Below are positions 44,534 to 53,283 of a stretch of DNA of 64,000 bases, one piece after another. The first letter of the stretch is position 1. The number at the start of each line of letters is the position of its first letter. Both the position numbers and the translations under genes were made by a program. Source of the DNA: an uncultured bacterium (lineage in GTDB: Bacteria > Bacillota > Clostridia > Lachnospirales > Lachnospiraceae); contig CANSLJ010000006.1 of assembly GCA_947647735.1 (NCBI GenBank), positions 1 to 64,000 of the forward strand, written 5' to 3'. The notes under the pieces are model-generated. The model had not been told where the DNA came from, did no database searches, and was given only the letters and a program-made list of their open reading frames with translations.

Positions 44534-45646
44534 ATGAAGAAGAGATTAGTTTCAGTTCTTCTTGCATGCACATTAGCTTTTGCTATGGTGGCATGCGGCA
44601 GCAGCGCGGAAGAACCTGTAGCACCGGCCGAGACAGAAGCACCTGCGGAAGACGCTGAGGAAGCGGAGGCACCTGCAGAAGATGCGGCAGAGGCTCCGGC
44701 AGCAGATTATTCCGAGATCAAAGTCGGTATGGTAACTGATACAGGCGGCGTAAATGACGGTTCCTTTAACCAGTCTTCCTGGGAAGGACTGCAGAGAGCA
44801 AGTGAAGAACTCGGCATTCAGGTTCAGTACCTTGAGTCCAGCACAGACGCTGACTACAAAGCGAATCTGGAAACATTTATCGACGAGGAATATGACCTGA
44901 TCATCAGCGTTGGCTTCCAGCTTGCAGATGCGACAAAGGCAGCGGCAGAAGCAAATCCTGATCAGAAATTCGCTATCATCGATGACTCCAGCATCGAACT
45001 TCCCAATGTGACATGCCTGATGTTCAAGCAGGCTCAGGCTTCCTACCTGGTAGGTTATGTGGCAGGTCTGACAACAAAGACCAACAAAGTAGGTTTTGTA
45101 CTTGGTATGGGCACACCGGTTATGCATGAGTTTGGCTACGGCTACTGCGCAGGCGTTCTGGATGCAAATCCGGATGCAACAGTCCTGCAGCAGAATGCAA
45201 ACTCCTTTGCTGATACAGCAGGCGGAAAATCCGCAGCAACAACCATGATCACAGATGGCGCGGACGTTATCTTCCATGCGGCAGGCGGTACAGGCCTTGG
45301 TGTTATCGAAGGCTGTAAGGAAAACGGCATCTGGGCGGTCGGCGTTGACTCTGACCAGAGTTCCATCGCTCCCGAAACCATTCTGACATCTGCTATGAAG
45401 AGAGTAGACAATGCCAGCTTTGAAGCTGCAAAAGCTGTATGCGAAGGCACACTGCAGAGCGGCGTGATCACATACGACCTGGCAGCAGGCGGCGTGGATA
45501 TTGCTCCTACAACAACAAACCTGTCCGATGATGTGATCAAGGCAGTGGAAGATGTAAAAGCAAAGATCATCTCCGGCGAAATCGTTGTTCCTGAGACAGC
45601 AGCAGATTTTGAAGCGGCACACGGTGACGCTTACGAGCTGGATTAA
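44534..45646 (+). CDS. BMP-family nucleoside-binding lipoprotein
   Basis: A 370-residue binding protein of the BMP (PnrA-like, basic membrane protein) family, which brings nucleosides to an ABC importer. Lipobox MVAC gives Cys21; residues 24-55 are an Ala/Glu/Pro linker like that in the sugar-binding protein at 11658. The ligand domain opens with VTDTGGVNDGSFNQSSWEGL, the classical family motif. AGGAGG precedes the ATG. A strong hairpin after the gene separates it from the ATPase. The thymidine kinase at the operon's end supports nucleoside uptake. Confidence 0.9.
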   Translation: MKKRLVSVLLACTLAFAMVACGSSAEEPVAPAETEAPAEDAEEAEAPAEDAAEAPAADYSEIKVGMVTDTGGVNDGSFNQSSWEGLQRASEELGIQVQYLESSTDADYKANLETFIDEEYDLIISVGFQLADATKAAAEANPDQKFAIIDDSSIELPNVTCLMFKQAQASYLVGYVAGLTTKTNKVGFVLGMGTPVMHEFGYGYCAGVLDANPDATVLQQNANSFADTAGGKSAATTMITDGADVIFHAAGGTGLGVIEGCKENGIWAVGVDSDQSSIAPETILTSAMKRVDNASFEAAKAVCEGTLQSGVITYDLAAGGVDIAPTTTNLSDDVIKAVEDVKAKIISGEIVVPETAADFEAAHGDAYELD

Positions 45647-45671
45647 TCCGGAAAAATAAATAAAAATGTCG

Positions 45672-45711
45672 AAAAGGTGTAGAAAAAGATTTTCTACACC
45701 TTTTTTTTATG
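45672..45711 (+). terminator. Terminator/attenuator after the binding-protein gene
   Basis: AAAAGGTGTAGAAAA (45672-45686) pairs perfectly with TTTTCTACACCTTTT (45690-45704), a 15-bp stem and 3-base loop, followed by T residues. It should lower expression of the downstream ATPase and permease genes relative to the binding protein. Confidence 0.85.
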
Positions 45712-45768
45712 TTAGAATAAATAGATAAAACAAATGCGGATGCGGAACTAAGATAGGAGGAAAATTTC

Positions 45769-47313
45769 ATGGGGAGAGAAAGTCATGTTGACCTTTCAAA
45801 GACGGTCATTGCCATGCACGATATCGTAAAGAAATTCGGCGATTTTGTTGCAAATGACGGTATTAACCTGACTGTCCACAAAGGGGAGGTACATGCGATC
45901 CTGGGGGAAAACGGCGCCGGAAAGTCTACGCTTATGAATGTTTTATACGGGCTGTATCATCCGACATCAGGATACATTGAGGTAAATGAGAATAAAGTAT
46001 CCATCGATTCGCCGGAAAAGGCTATTGAACTGGGAATCGGTATGGTACATCAGCACTTCATGCTGGTACAGCCGTTTACGGTGACGGAGAATATCATTCT
46101 GGGCATGGAACCGGTGAAGGGGCTGTCCGTTGATCTGAAATCGGCGAGAGAACAGGTGATAGAACTGTCTCAGCGTTACGGGCTGCAGGTGGATCCGGAT
46201 GCGAAGATAGAAGATATTTCAGTAGGCATGCAGCAGAGGGTGGAGATCCTGAAGGTGCTGTACAGGGGAGCAGATATCCTGATACTGGACGAGCCCACGG
46301 CATCTCTGACGCCTCAGGAGATCGGGGAGCTGATCGAGATCATCGGGCACCTGACAAAGGATGGAAAATCCATTATCCTGATCACGCATAAGCTGAAGGA
46401 GATCAAGGCTTCCGCGGATTACTGTACGATCATCCGGCAGGGGAAATATATTCAGACTGTGGATGTATCGGAGGTAAATGAGGATCAGCTGGCGGCAATG
46501 ATGGTAGGGCGCGACGTTACGTTCAAGGTGGATAAGAAGGAGCAGAAACCGGGCGAAGAGGCGCTGGTGGTAAAAAACCTGCATGGAAAAGATTACAGAA
46601 ACGTGGAAATCCTGAAGGGGCTGGATCTGACCGTGAGAAGAGGGGAGATCGTTGGGCTTGCGGGTGTGGACGGAAACGGACAGACGGAGCTGGTGGAGAT
46701 CATCACAGGGCTCAGGAAGGGCACAGAGGGTTCTATTCAGATTCACGGAAAAGAAGTTTTTGGCGCGACACCGAGAGAAATTTTCGATGCCGGCATTACG
46801 AGTATCCCTGCGGACAGGCAAAAGCACGGGCTTGTGCTGGAGTTCTCTGTTGCGGATAATCTGATCCTGCAGAATTTCGGAGAGGAAGAATTTTCTAAAC
46901 ACGGTATCCTGAAACGGGATGCTATTCAAAAAAAGGCAACGGAACTGATCGATAAGTTTGATATCCGTCCCAGAGAGAGTGAGAATAAGCCTGCCGGACA
47001 GCTTTCCGGCGGTAATCAGCAGAAGGTCATCATCGCAAGGGAGATCACCAATGATTCGGAACTGCTGATCGCGGTGAACCCGACCAGAGGACTGGATGTG
47101 GGCGCTATCGAGTATGTACATAAATATCTGGTGGAACAGAGAAATAAAGGGAAAGCGGTACTCCTGGTATCTTTTGAACTGGATGAGGTCATGAGCCTTT
47201 CCGATGAGATCAAGGTGATCTTTGACGGAAAGATCGTGGGGAGCGTGCCGGGTAAAGATGCGGATGAAAATGAACTTGGCCTGATGATGGCGGGAGGTGG
47301 AGCACATGAGTAA
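45769..47313 (+). CDS. Nucleoside ABC transporter ATP-binding protein
   Basis: A 514-residue tandem ATPase for the BMP-type importer. The first domain has Walker A GENGAGKST, signature SVGMQQRVEILK and Walker B ILILDEP. The second domain has a degenerate Walker A (GLAGVDGNGQTEL) but a good signature LSGGNQQKVIIAR, the usual asymmetric arrangement. AGGAGG precedes the ATG. It ends eight bases inside the following permease gene. Confidence 0.93.
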   Translation: MGRESHVDLSKTVIAMHDIVKKFGDFVANDGINLTVHKGEVHAILGENGAGKSTLMNVLYGLYHPTSGYIEVNENKVSIDSPEKAIELGIGMVHQHFMLVQPFTVTENIILGMEPVKGLSVDLKSAREQVIELSQRYGLQVDPDAKIEDISVGMQQRVEILKVLYRGADILILDEPTASLTPQEIGELIEIIGHLTKDGKSIILITHKLKEIKASADYCTIIRQGKYIQTVDVSEVNEDQLAAMMVGRDVTFKVDKKEQKPGEEALVVKNLHGKDYRNVEILKGLDLTVRRGEIVGLAGVDGNGQTELVEIITGLRKGTEGSIQIHGKEVFGATPREIFDAGITSIPADRQKHGLVLEFSVADNLILQNFGEEEFSKHGILKRDAIQKKATELIDKFDIRPRESENKPAGQLSGGNQQKVIIAREITNDSELLIAVNPTRGLDVGAIEYVHKYLVEQRNKGKAVLLVSFELDEVMSLSDEIKVIFDGKIVGSVPGKDADENELGLMMAGGGAHE

Positions 47314-48421
47314 TACAAAAGCAAAAGATTCAAAAAGTTCTTTCGGCGCAAAAGTGCTTCATGGCAATCTGCTTTACACGCTGATCTCCATTGCCGTAGG
47401 TTTTATTGTGGGAGCGATTTTACTGCAGGCGGCGGGCATCAGTGCGGGAGAGGCCTACGGGAAGCTGATCACGGGAACTCTTGGAAAGCCGAAGTTTATT
47501 GTGTGGTCTATTGTTTATGCGTCGCCCATTATACTGACAGGACTCAGCGTGGCGTTTTCCTTTCAGACCGGCGTGTTCAATATCGGTGCTGAAGGACAGT
47601 ATGTGGTAGGAACGCTGGCTGCCTGCATCGTCGGCGTGTTCGTGAAAGTGCCGGCAGTCATTCATGTGCCGCTGTGTCTGATCGCGGCAGCGCTGGCAGG
47701 CGGACTCTGGTCTATGGTGGTGGCTGTGCTGAAAGTGAAACGGGGCATCAATGAAGTATTGTCCTTTATCATGTTTAACTGGATCGCCTATTATCTGTCC
47801 AATTATATCGTAAATATTCCGGCGGTCCACAAAGAGGGAAACGGCGAGGCGACAAAGGATATTCTGGATTCTGCAAAGATGCTGGTCACCAGTGAGTCTC
47901 TGCAGGATGTGCTGGGTTCCGGTGCCAGCTATAATATTTTTGTCGCGGTTCTGGCGGCGATCGTGATCGCCTTTATCCTGAACCGGACAACACTGGGCTA
48001 CAAGTTGAAAGCGGTAGGCTTTAACAGGCATGCGGCAGAGTACGGCGGCATCAGCGCAAATAAGGAAATTATGACAGCAATGTCAATTTCCGGGGCTCTT
48101 GCGGGAATGGGCGGCGCCTGTCAGCTTATGGGAATGGGCATGCGTATCAGCCAGTTCTCCTCTCAGGAAGGTTTCGGGTTCCAGGGAATTACGGTAGCGC
48201 TGATCGGTTCAACAAACCCCATTGGCTGTATATTCGCGGGACTGTTTTACGGTGCGATGAAATATGGCGGCACAAAGCTGTCACTGGTCAATGCGCCTTC
48301 GGAAATCGTAGATATCATCATGGGCACGATCATCTTCTTTATTGCGATCTCCCATGTGTTTAAACGGCTGCTTCTCAGCCATACAGGAAAGAAGGCTAAA
48401 AGCGAAGGAGGTACAAAGTAA
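47306..48421 (+). CDS. Nucleoside ABC transporter permease 1
   Basis: A 371-residue permease of the BPD_transp_2 family with about 8-10 membrane segments. Family-typical stretches are VAFSFQTGVFNIGAEGQYVV and GLFYGAMKYGG. I start it at MSNTK (47306), after GGAGGTGG, overlapping the ATPase gene. It pairs with the next permease as a heterodimeric channel. Confidence 0.9.
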   Translation: MSNTKAKDSKSSFGAKVLHGNLLYTLISIAVGFIVGAILLQAAGISAGEAYGKLITGTLGKPKFIVWSIVYASPIILTGLSVAFSFQTGVFNIGAEGQYVVGTLAACIVGVFVKVPAVIHVPLCLIAAALAGGLWSMVVAVLKVKRGINEVLSFIMFNWIAYYLSNYIVNIPAVHKEGNGEATKDILDSAKMLVTSESLQDVLGSGASYNIFVAVLAAIVIAFILNRTTLGYKLKAVGFNRHAAEYGGISANKEIMTAMSISGALAGMGGACQLMGMGMRISQFSSQEGFGFQGITVALIGSTNPIGCIFAGLFYGAMKYGGTKLSLVNAPSEIVDIIMGTIIFFIAISHVFKRLLLSHTGKKAKSEGGTK

Positions 48422-49350
48422 TGTTTGTGAGAAATCTGGGTTTGCTTATCAATGCAACAATGACATATACACCGCCTCTTCTGCTGGCGGCACTGGGCTC
48501 CTGTTTTTCAGAGCGGAGCGGCGTGGTAAATATCGGTATTGAAGGGATGATGACGATAGGAGCCTTTGTGGGAGCCGCGATGGCACTTACCTGTGGAAAT
48601 CCGTGGATCGCCTTTCTGGTGGGCGGCCTCGCGGGGGCGCTGTTCGGGCTGCTTCACGCGATAGCCTGTGTATCGTTCCAGGCGGATCAGACAATTTCCG
48701 GTACAGCGATCAACTTTCTCGCACCGGGGCTTGCAGTGTTCCTCTGCAAAGCGATCTATGACGGTTCTTCCGATACGCCTGCAGTTGACATCAGTATGAA
48801 GCTGCCGAAAGTATTTAATGATATTTTTCCGGTAGGATCTTTCTGGAACAATGTGCTCAGCAATTACTCGGTTGCCTATCTGTCCCTGGTTCTGGTGGCG
48901 GTAATCTGGTTTGTCTTTTACAAGACAAAATTCGGTATGCGGCTGCGTGCGGTGGGAGAGGCGCCGGAAGCATGTGATACCCTCGGTATCAATGTGTATA
49001 AGATCAGATACATCTGCGTTATCTTATCGGGATTTCTGGCAGGACTGGGCGGTGCATATATCACACTGGCAACAGTGAGCCAGTTCAGGCCGATCGTTAT
49101 CGTGGGACAGGGCTTTATGGCGATCGCCGCGGTTATCTTTGGAAAATTCAAACCTCAGGGAGCATTGCTGGCATGCCTGCTGTTCGGTTTTTGTAATGGT
49201 GTGAAAGTGCTTGCGACATCCAGCAATACGGTATCCCCGAATCTGATCTCCATGATCCCGTATATCGTGACGATCCTCGCGCTGGTGCTGTTCGTAGGTA
49301 CGGCGAGAGTGCCTGCGGCGAACGGAAAACCGTTCCAGAAGGCAAAATAA
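48421..49350 (+). CDS. Nucleoside ABC transporter permease 2
   Basis: A 309-residue permease whose ATG shares a base with the previous stop (TAATG), so translation is coupled. The motif SERSGVVNIGIEGMMTIGAFVG marks the family. It completes the importer: one lipoprotein, one double ATPase, two permeases. Confidence 0.92.
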   Translation: MFVRNLGLLINATMTYTPPLLLAALGSCFSERSGVVNIGIEGMMTIGAFVGAAMALTCGNPWIAFLVGGLAGALFGLLHAIACVSFQADQTISGTAINFLAPGLAVFLCKAIYDGSSDTPAVDISMKLPKVFNDIFPVGSFWNNVLSNYSVAYLSLVLVAVIWFVFYKTKFGMRLRAVGEAPEACDTLGINVYKIRYICVILSGFLAGLGGAYITLATVSQFRPIVIVGQGFMAIAAVIFGKFKPQGALLACLLFGFCNGVKVLATSSNTVSPNLISMIPYIVTILALVLFVGTARVPAANGKPFQKAK

Positions 49351-49375
49351 GGAATAACAGAATAAAAATGATCTG

Positions 49376-49407
49376 CCCCTTCACAATTTAGAAAGATTGT
49401 GGAGGGG
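49376..49407 (+). repeat. Hairpin between the transporter operon and tdk
   Basis: CCCCTTCACAAT and ATTGTGGAGGGG pair with one mismatch around an 8-base loop. Only a short T pair follows, so it may be a weak terminator allowing read-through into tdk. Confidence 0.5.
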
Positions 49408-49435
49408 TTACATATGTAAATAAGAAGGATGCAGT

Positions 49436-50005
49436 ATGGCAAAATTATATTTCAGGCATGGCGCCATGGGCAGTTCCAAGACAGCCAATGCCCTGATGGT
49501 GGAATACAATTATTTTGAAAGAGGGAAAAAGGCACTTCTGTTAAAACCGAAACTGGACAACAGGGATGGCGATAAAGTGATCAAAAGCCGCATGGGACTT
49601 TCAAGGGAATGTCATTTTGTGGAAGAGTTCGTGGTGATGAGCGATGAAGAGATAAAGGCGTACGATTGTGTTATCGTGGATGAGGCACAGTTTTGCAAAA
49701 AGTCGGATATTGTCTTCTTTGTCCATGTGGTGGATGATCTGGGGATACCGGTCATCTGTTATGGCCTGCGGACGGATTTTCGGCGGGAGCCTTTTGAGGG
49801 TTCCATATGGCTGCTTGCGTGGGCGGATGTGATAGAGGAACTGAAGACAGTCTGCTGGTGTGGGCAGGGCGCGTCCTGCAATACAAGGCTCAATGAAAAC
49901 GGGGAGATCATCCGGGATGGCGAGCAGATCTGCCTGGGGGCGAACGACAGATATGTGGCGCTTTGCAGGAGGCACTATAAAGAGGGGAATCTTGGAAAAA
50001 ATTAG
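49436..50005 (+). CDS. tdk: Thymidine kinase
   Basis: A 189-residue type II thymidine kinase phosphorylating thymidine (and deoxyuridine). The P-loop GAMGSSKT is at residues 9-16, the general base is E83 in VIVDEAQF, and zinc-binding Cys pairs lie in the C-terminal part (CWCGQGASC and the Cys near CRRHY). It follows a nucleoside transporter, linking uptake to salvage. Confidence 0.95.
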   Translation: MAKLYFRHGAMGSSKTANALMVEYNYFERGKKALLLKPKLDNRDGDKVIKSRMGLSRECHFVEEFVVMSDEEIKAYDCVIVDEAQFCKKSDIVFFVHVVDDLGIPVICYGLRTDFRREPFEGSIWLLAWADVIEELKTVCWCGQGASCNTRLNENGEIIRDGEQICLGANDRYVALCRRHYKEGNLGKN

Positions 50006-50115
50006 AATAAAAATAGGAATCATTACTATTTTGTGTTGACGGAATAAAGATGGCGCTATATACTGAATAGGAAAAGAAATTTCGGTAAAGATAATAAAAA
50101 ACGGAGGGTATTTTT

Positions 50116-50736
50116 ATGGATCAGGAAGCGATGTTTAAGCTCAGTTACGGGCTGTTTGTTTTAACGGCGCAGGGGAATGGATTTGATAACGGGTGTATCA
50201 TCAATACGACGATGCAGGTGACGAGCACGCCGAACCGGATTTCCGTTACGGTGAATAAGCAGAATAAGACGCATGATATGATAAAGGCGACGGGAGTGTT
50301 TAATGTTTCTGTTCTGGCGGAGAATGCGTCCTTTGATACGTTCAGGCATTTCGGTTTCCAGAGCGGGAAAAATGTGGACAAGTTCGAGGATTACGGACCG
50401 AAGGAACGCAGCGAAAACGGGCTGTATTATGTGAAGGACGGGGTAAATTCCTATCTTTCCGGGAAAGTGGTGCAGGAGATCGACCTGGGCACTCACACTC
50501 AGTTTATTGCGGATGTGACAGCGGCAAAAGTGCTTTCTGATGTACCGTCGGTTACCTATACTTATTATCAGGAGCATATCAAGCCGAAACCACAGGCGCC
50601 GAAGGAGAAAGAAGGCAAGACGGTCTGGGTATGCAAGATATGCGGATATGTGTATGAGGGTGAAGAACTGCCCGCCGATTATATCTGTCCGCTTTGTAAG
50701 CATGGGGCTTCGGATTTTGAGAAAGTTGTGCAATAG
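50116..50736 (+). CDS. Flavin reductase-rubredoxin fusion (Hrb-like)
   Basis: A 206-residue two-domain redox protein. Residues 1-155 form a flavin-reductase split barrel that binds FMN; residues 168-206 are a rubredoxin with the iron ligands C173, C176, C191 and C194. This matches the high-molecular-weight rubredoxin type that passes electrons to flavodiiron or rubrerythrin-type oxygen and NO reductases in anaerobes. ACGGAGGG precedes the ATG. No partner oxidase gene is adjacent. Confidence 0.9.
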   Translation: MDQEAMFKLSYGLFVLTAQGNGFDNGCIINTTMQVTSTPNRISVTVNKQNKTHDMIKATGVFNVSVLAENASFDTFRHFGFQSGKNVDKFEDYGPKERSENGLYYVKDGVNSYLSGKVVQEIDLGTHTQFIADVTAAKVLSDVPSVTYTYYQEHIKPKPQAPKEKEGKTVWVCKICGYVYEGEELPADYICPLCKHGASDFEKVVQ

Positions 50737-50837
50737 AGAAGAAAGTGAAATTCTTTTCGTTCTTGTATAAAGTTCCTCCATTTACAGATACTAACATGGA
50801 AACGTTAGAAAAAACTGTAAATGGAGGATTTTTATTT

Positions 50838-51383
50838 ATGAAAGCAACGGGTATTGTGCGAAGAATAGATGATTTGGGCAGGGTTGTGATTCCGAAGGAA
50901 ATCAGGAGGACACTGAGGATCAGGGAATCAGATCCTTTGGAAATTTTTACAGACAGGGAAGGGGAGATCATTTTAAAAAAATATTCCCCGATAGGGGAAA
51001 TGTCTACTTTTGCGAAGCAGTATGCTGAAAGCCTGGCACAGGTTTCCGGCCATGTGGCGATGATCGCGGACAGAGACCAGATCATTGCGGCAGCCGGCGG
51101 AATGAAAAACTCTGTGGGGAAATATGTCAGCAGAGAACTGGAGAGCAAGGTGAACAACCGGGAAAGCGTGGTAAGCATCAAGGGCGAGCGGGATTTTATC
51201 CCTGTAACGCAGGATAATTCCGAGGAGTTTCGCCAGGAGGCGATCAGCCCTATCATCAGCGAGGGGGATGTGATAGGGGCTGTCATTTTATTGAATAATG
51301 CAGAAAAAGGAAAGATGGGGGAAGTAGAGCAAAAACTGATCCTGTCAGCGGCAGGTTTTCTGGGAAGGCAGATGGAACAATAA
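50838..51383 (+). CDS. spoVT: Stage V sporulation regulator SpoVT (AbrB family)
   Basis: A 181-residue transcription factor: N-terminal AbrB DNA-binding domain (KATGIVRRIDDLGRVVIPKE) and a C-terminal GAF-like domain (about 55-180), the SpoVT layout. In Bacillus it tunes late forespore genes. Start at 50838 follows GGAGG; an open frame extends upstream to 50745 without support. It has its own terminator. Confidence 0.9.
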   Translation: MKATGIVRRIDDLGRVVIPKEIRRTLRIRESDPLEIFTDREGEIILKKYSPIGEMSTFAKQYAESLAQVSGHVAMIADRDQIIAAAGGMKNSVGKYVSRELESKVNNRESVVSIKGERDFIPVTQDNSEEFRQEAISPIISEGDVIGAVILLNNAEKGKMGEVEQKLILSAAGFLGRQMEQ

Positions 51384-51385
51384 AA

Positions 51386-51410
51386 AGGGGCTGAGGCCTC
51401 TTTTTTTATA
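51386..51410 (+). terminator. Terminator of spoVT
   Basis: AGGGGC (51386-51391) pairs with GCCTCT (51396-51401) around TGAG, then a T-run. Confidence 0.75.
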
Positions 51411-51417
51411 CTGTATT

Positions 51418-52119
51418 TTACTGGTTTTTAAAAAGAACATGAGGTATCACCTCAGAAGAATTGGAAAGATCGCACAAGGCAGAACGATCTTCAATACGGT
51501 AAAGACCTTTACGGATGCGGGAAAGGTAGCCTTTCTGAACAAAGTGATTAAAACATCGCTGCAGATGCCGGTAGCTTATCCCCAGATATGGAGCAAGTAC
51601 AGATTGATTATCCTGATATACGGAGTTCTTTTCCATTTGAAGAATACGTGATGCCAGACGGCACTCCAGAGGGACAAGTATATTCTGGGCGCTGTTATTT
51701 GCGGTTGCCTCCAGTTTATGTGATAAATTTTCGCAGAATAACTGCAGCATTTTCTGGTCATTCAGGATTTCTTTTTTATAATGACTTAAATTAATGATCG
51801 CGCAGGTCGATCTGGATACCGCGCATACATCAGAAATGCACAGAGTTTTGCTGAAAAGTTCCAGCTCGCCTAAAACTTCACCGGGTTCACAAAAAATATG
51901 AAGGAGAGTTTTTCCTTCTGCACTGGGAATGGAGACAGATAATTTTCCGGAAGTCAAAATGAAGATGGACTCCAGTTCGCTTTCATAGGGCAGAATGGTT
52001 TCATTGCGCTCAAAACTGTATAATCGGGGATGATATTTTGTGATGTGTGGCACTTTTTCCAAAATGCCGCATAATTCTAAATATTGATGTAATGTTTCAC
52101 TATTATCTATATATTTCAT
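51418..52119 (-). CDS. Crp/Fnr family transcriptional regulator
   Basis: A 233-residue regulator with an N-terminal cyclic-nucleotide-binding-like barrel (about 25-120) and a C-terminal winged helix (about 165-215, including LAPYLGISYRHLQRCFNHF). It lacks an Fnr-type N-terminal cysteine cluster, so an iron-sulfur sensor is unlikely. It resembles YeiL-type members, a link I hold weakly. Divergent from the PfkB-SIS-BtpA-transporter operon, it is the likely local regulator. Its own promoter contains a perfect palindrome. Confidence 0.85.
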   Translation of the reverse strand: MKYIDNSETLHQYLELCGILEKVPHITKYHPRLYSFERNETILPYESELESIFILTSGKLSVSIPSAEGKTLLHIFCEPGEVLGELELFSKTLCISDVCAVSRSTCAIINLSHYKKEILNDQKMLQLFCENLSHKLEATANNSAQNILVPLECRLASRILQMEKNSVYQDNQSVLAPYLGISYRHLQRCFNHFVQKGYLSRIRKGLYRIEDRSALCDLSNSSEVIPHVLFKNQ

Positions 52120-52152
52120 AAAAATCTTAAATTTTCCTCACATATTTTGTTT

Positions 52153-52181
52153 ATTATGACATATGTCCTATTGTAAATCAA
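52153..52181 (-). promoter_or_regulatory. Promoter of the Crp-type gene with embedded palindrome
   Basis: Minus strand TTGATT (52176-52181), 17 bases, CATAAT (52153-52158). The palindrome GACATATGTC (52158-52167) sits in the spacer touching the -10, an ideal place for autoregulation. Confidence 0.55.
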
Positions 52182-52208
52182 TACATAATGATATTTTTTT
52201 AGTATACC

Positions 52209-52238
52209 ATTCGGGCAGTTCATAATACATACCCGAAT
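52209..52238. promoter_or_regulatory. Inverted repeat before the PfkB operon, possible operator
   Basis: ATTCGGG (52209-52215) and CCCGAAT (52232-52238) form a 7-base inverted repeat about 45 bases before the kinase ATG. No good -35/-10 pair is visible there, which would fit an activated promoter. Confidence 0.4.
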
Positions 52239-52283
52239 AAAAAGTGAAAGGCAGAGTAAAGAAAAACGGCGGGGGTGTAATGA

Positions 52284-53282
52284 ATGACGGCCAGGCGCAT
52301 TATTGGCATTGGAGATTTAAACGGAGATGTTATAGTACCCTATGGTGCTATGCGGCGGACGATTACCGCAATCGCGCAAAATAAGACTGTAGACAGGATT
52401 CCGTCTGTTTTGCTGAAACCGGGAGGAAGTGTGGCGAATACCTGTATCGCATTGGGAAAACTCGGTGTGCATCCTGTTTTTTTGAGCAAGATCGGAAAAG
52501 ATGAAAGCAGTCAGTATCTGCTGGAAGAACTTTCGAAAGCGGGGGTGGACACAAGCGGGATCGTCCAACAGGATTTTAAGGCATTTCTTACTATTGTGAT
52601 ATTAGATGAGACAGGAGAGAGAACAATGTTTCCCTGGAATCTGCCGGGAGCCAGGGAGGGACTTTTTGACGAGGGGGAGCTTTCCGGAAGACACGGTGAA
52701 AAGTGTTATTGGATTCATACAAGCGGGCTTGCATTAAAGGGAGAAGGAAAGCATGAGGAGGAGATAATATCATTTGTAAATACCTGTAAAAAAACAGGGG
52801 CAAAGGTTTCTTTTGATCTGAACATCAGGGCGGAATCTTTTGGATATACGGAAGGAAGGAAGAGACTGTTTGAGGAAATAGCAGGCATGAGCGATGTGGT
52901 TTTCGGGTCAGGGCTGGAAGAGCTCGGAGTATATACAGGGCTGTATGATCTGGAAAAAGCGGCTTTTGCTATTGCGGGTGAGGACAAACAGGTAATTGTC
53001 CGGGATGGGCCTAATCCGGTTATTGCGGTTGATAAAGGAAGGCTGGAGCGTTATCCGGTTTATCCGGTTAAACAGCTTCATACAATAGGGGCGGGCGATG
53101 CTTTCAACGGAGGATTTATTGCAGCGTCCCTGCAGGGAAAATCTTTTAAGGAAGCTATTGCATGGGGGAATATATGTGCTGCGTATACGGTGAGCCATGA
53201 GGAAGCGCTGGCAATACCCGGAAAAGAAGAACTGGACGAAATGCTTATCAGATATAACAAACAATTGGAGGGAGGAAATTGA
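52284..53282 (+). CDS. PfkB family kinase of the uncharacterised operon
   Basis: A 332-residue ribokinase-fold kinase. Landmarks are GDLNGDVIVPYG at the N terminus, KPGGSVANTCIALGKLG (substrate side) and GAGDAF at 269-274 with catalytic D272. It is first in an operon with two SIS proteins, a BtpA-type protein and a BMP nucleoside-type transporter. A nucleoside, a glycosylamine or an Amadori-type sugar is a plausible substrate (compare fructoselysine 6-kinase and pseudouridine kinase in the same superfamily). The real substrate is unknown. Confidence 0.85.
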   Translation: MTARRIIGIGDLNGDVIVPYGAMRRTITAIAQNKTVDRIPSVLLKPGGSVANTCIALGKLGVHPVFLSKIGKDESSQYLLEELSKAGVDTSGIVQQDFKAFLTIVILDETGERTMFPWNLPGAREGLFDEGELSGRHGEKCYWIHTSGLALKGEGKHEEEIISFVNTCKKTGAKVSFDLNIRAESFGYTEGRKRLFEEIAGMSDVVFGSGLEELGVYTGLYDLEKAAFAIAGEDKQVIVRDGPNPVIAVDKGRLERYPVYPVKQLHTIGAGDAFNGGFIAASLQGKSFKEAIAWGNICAAYTVSHEEALAIPGKEELDEMLIRYNKQLEGGN

Positions 53283-53283
53283 G

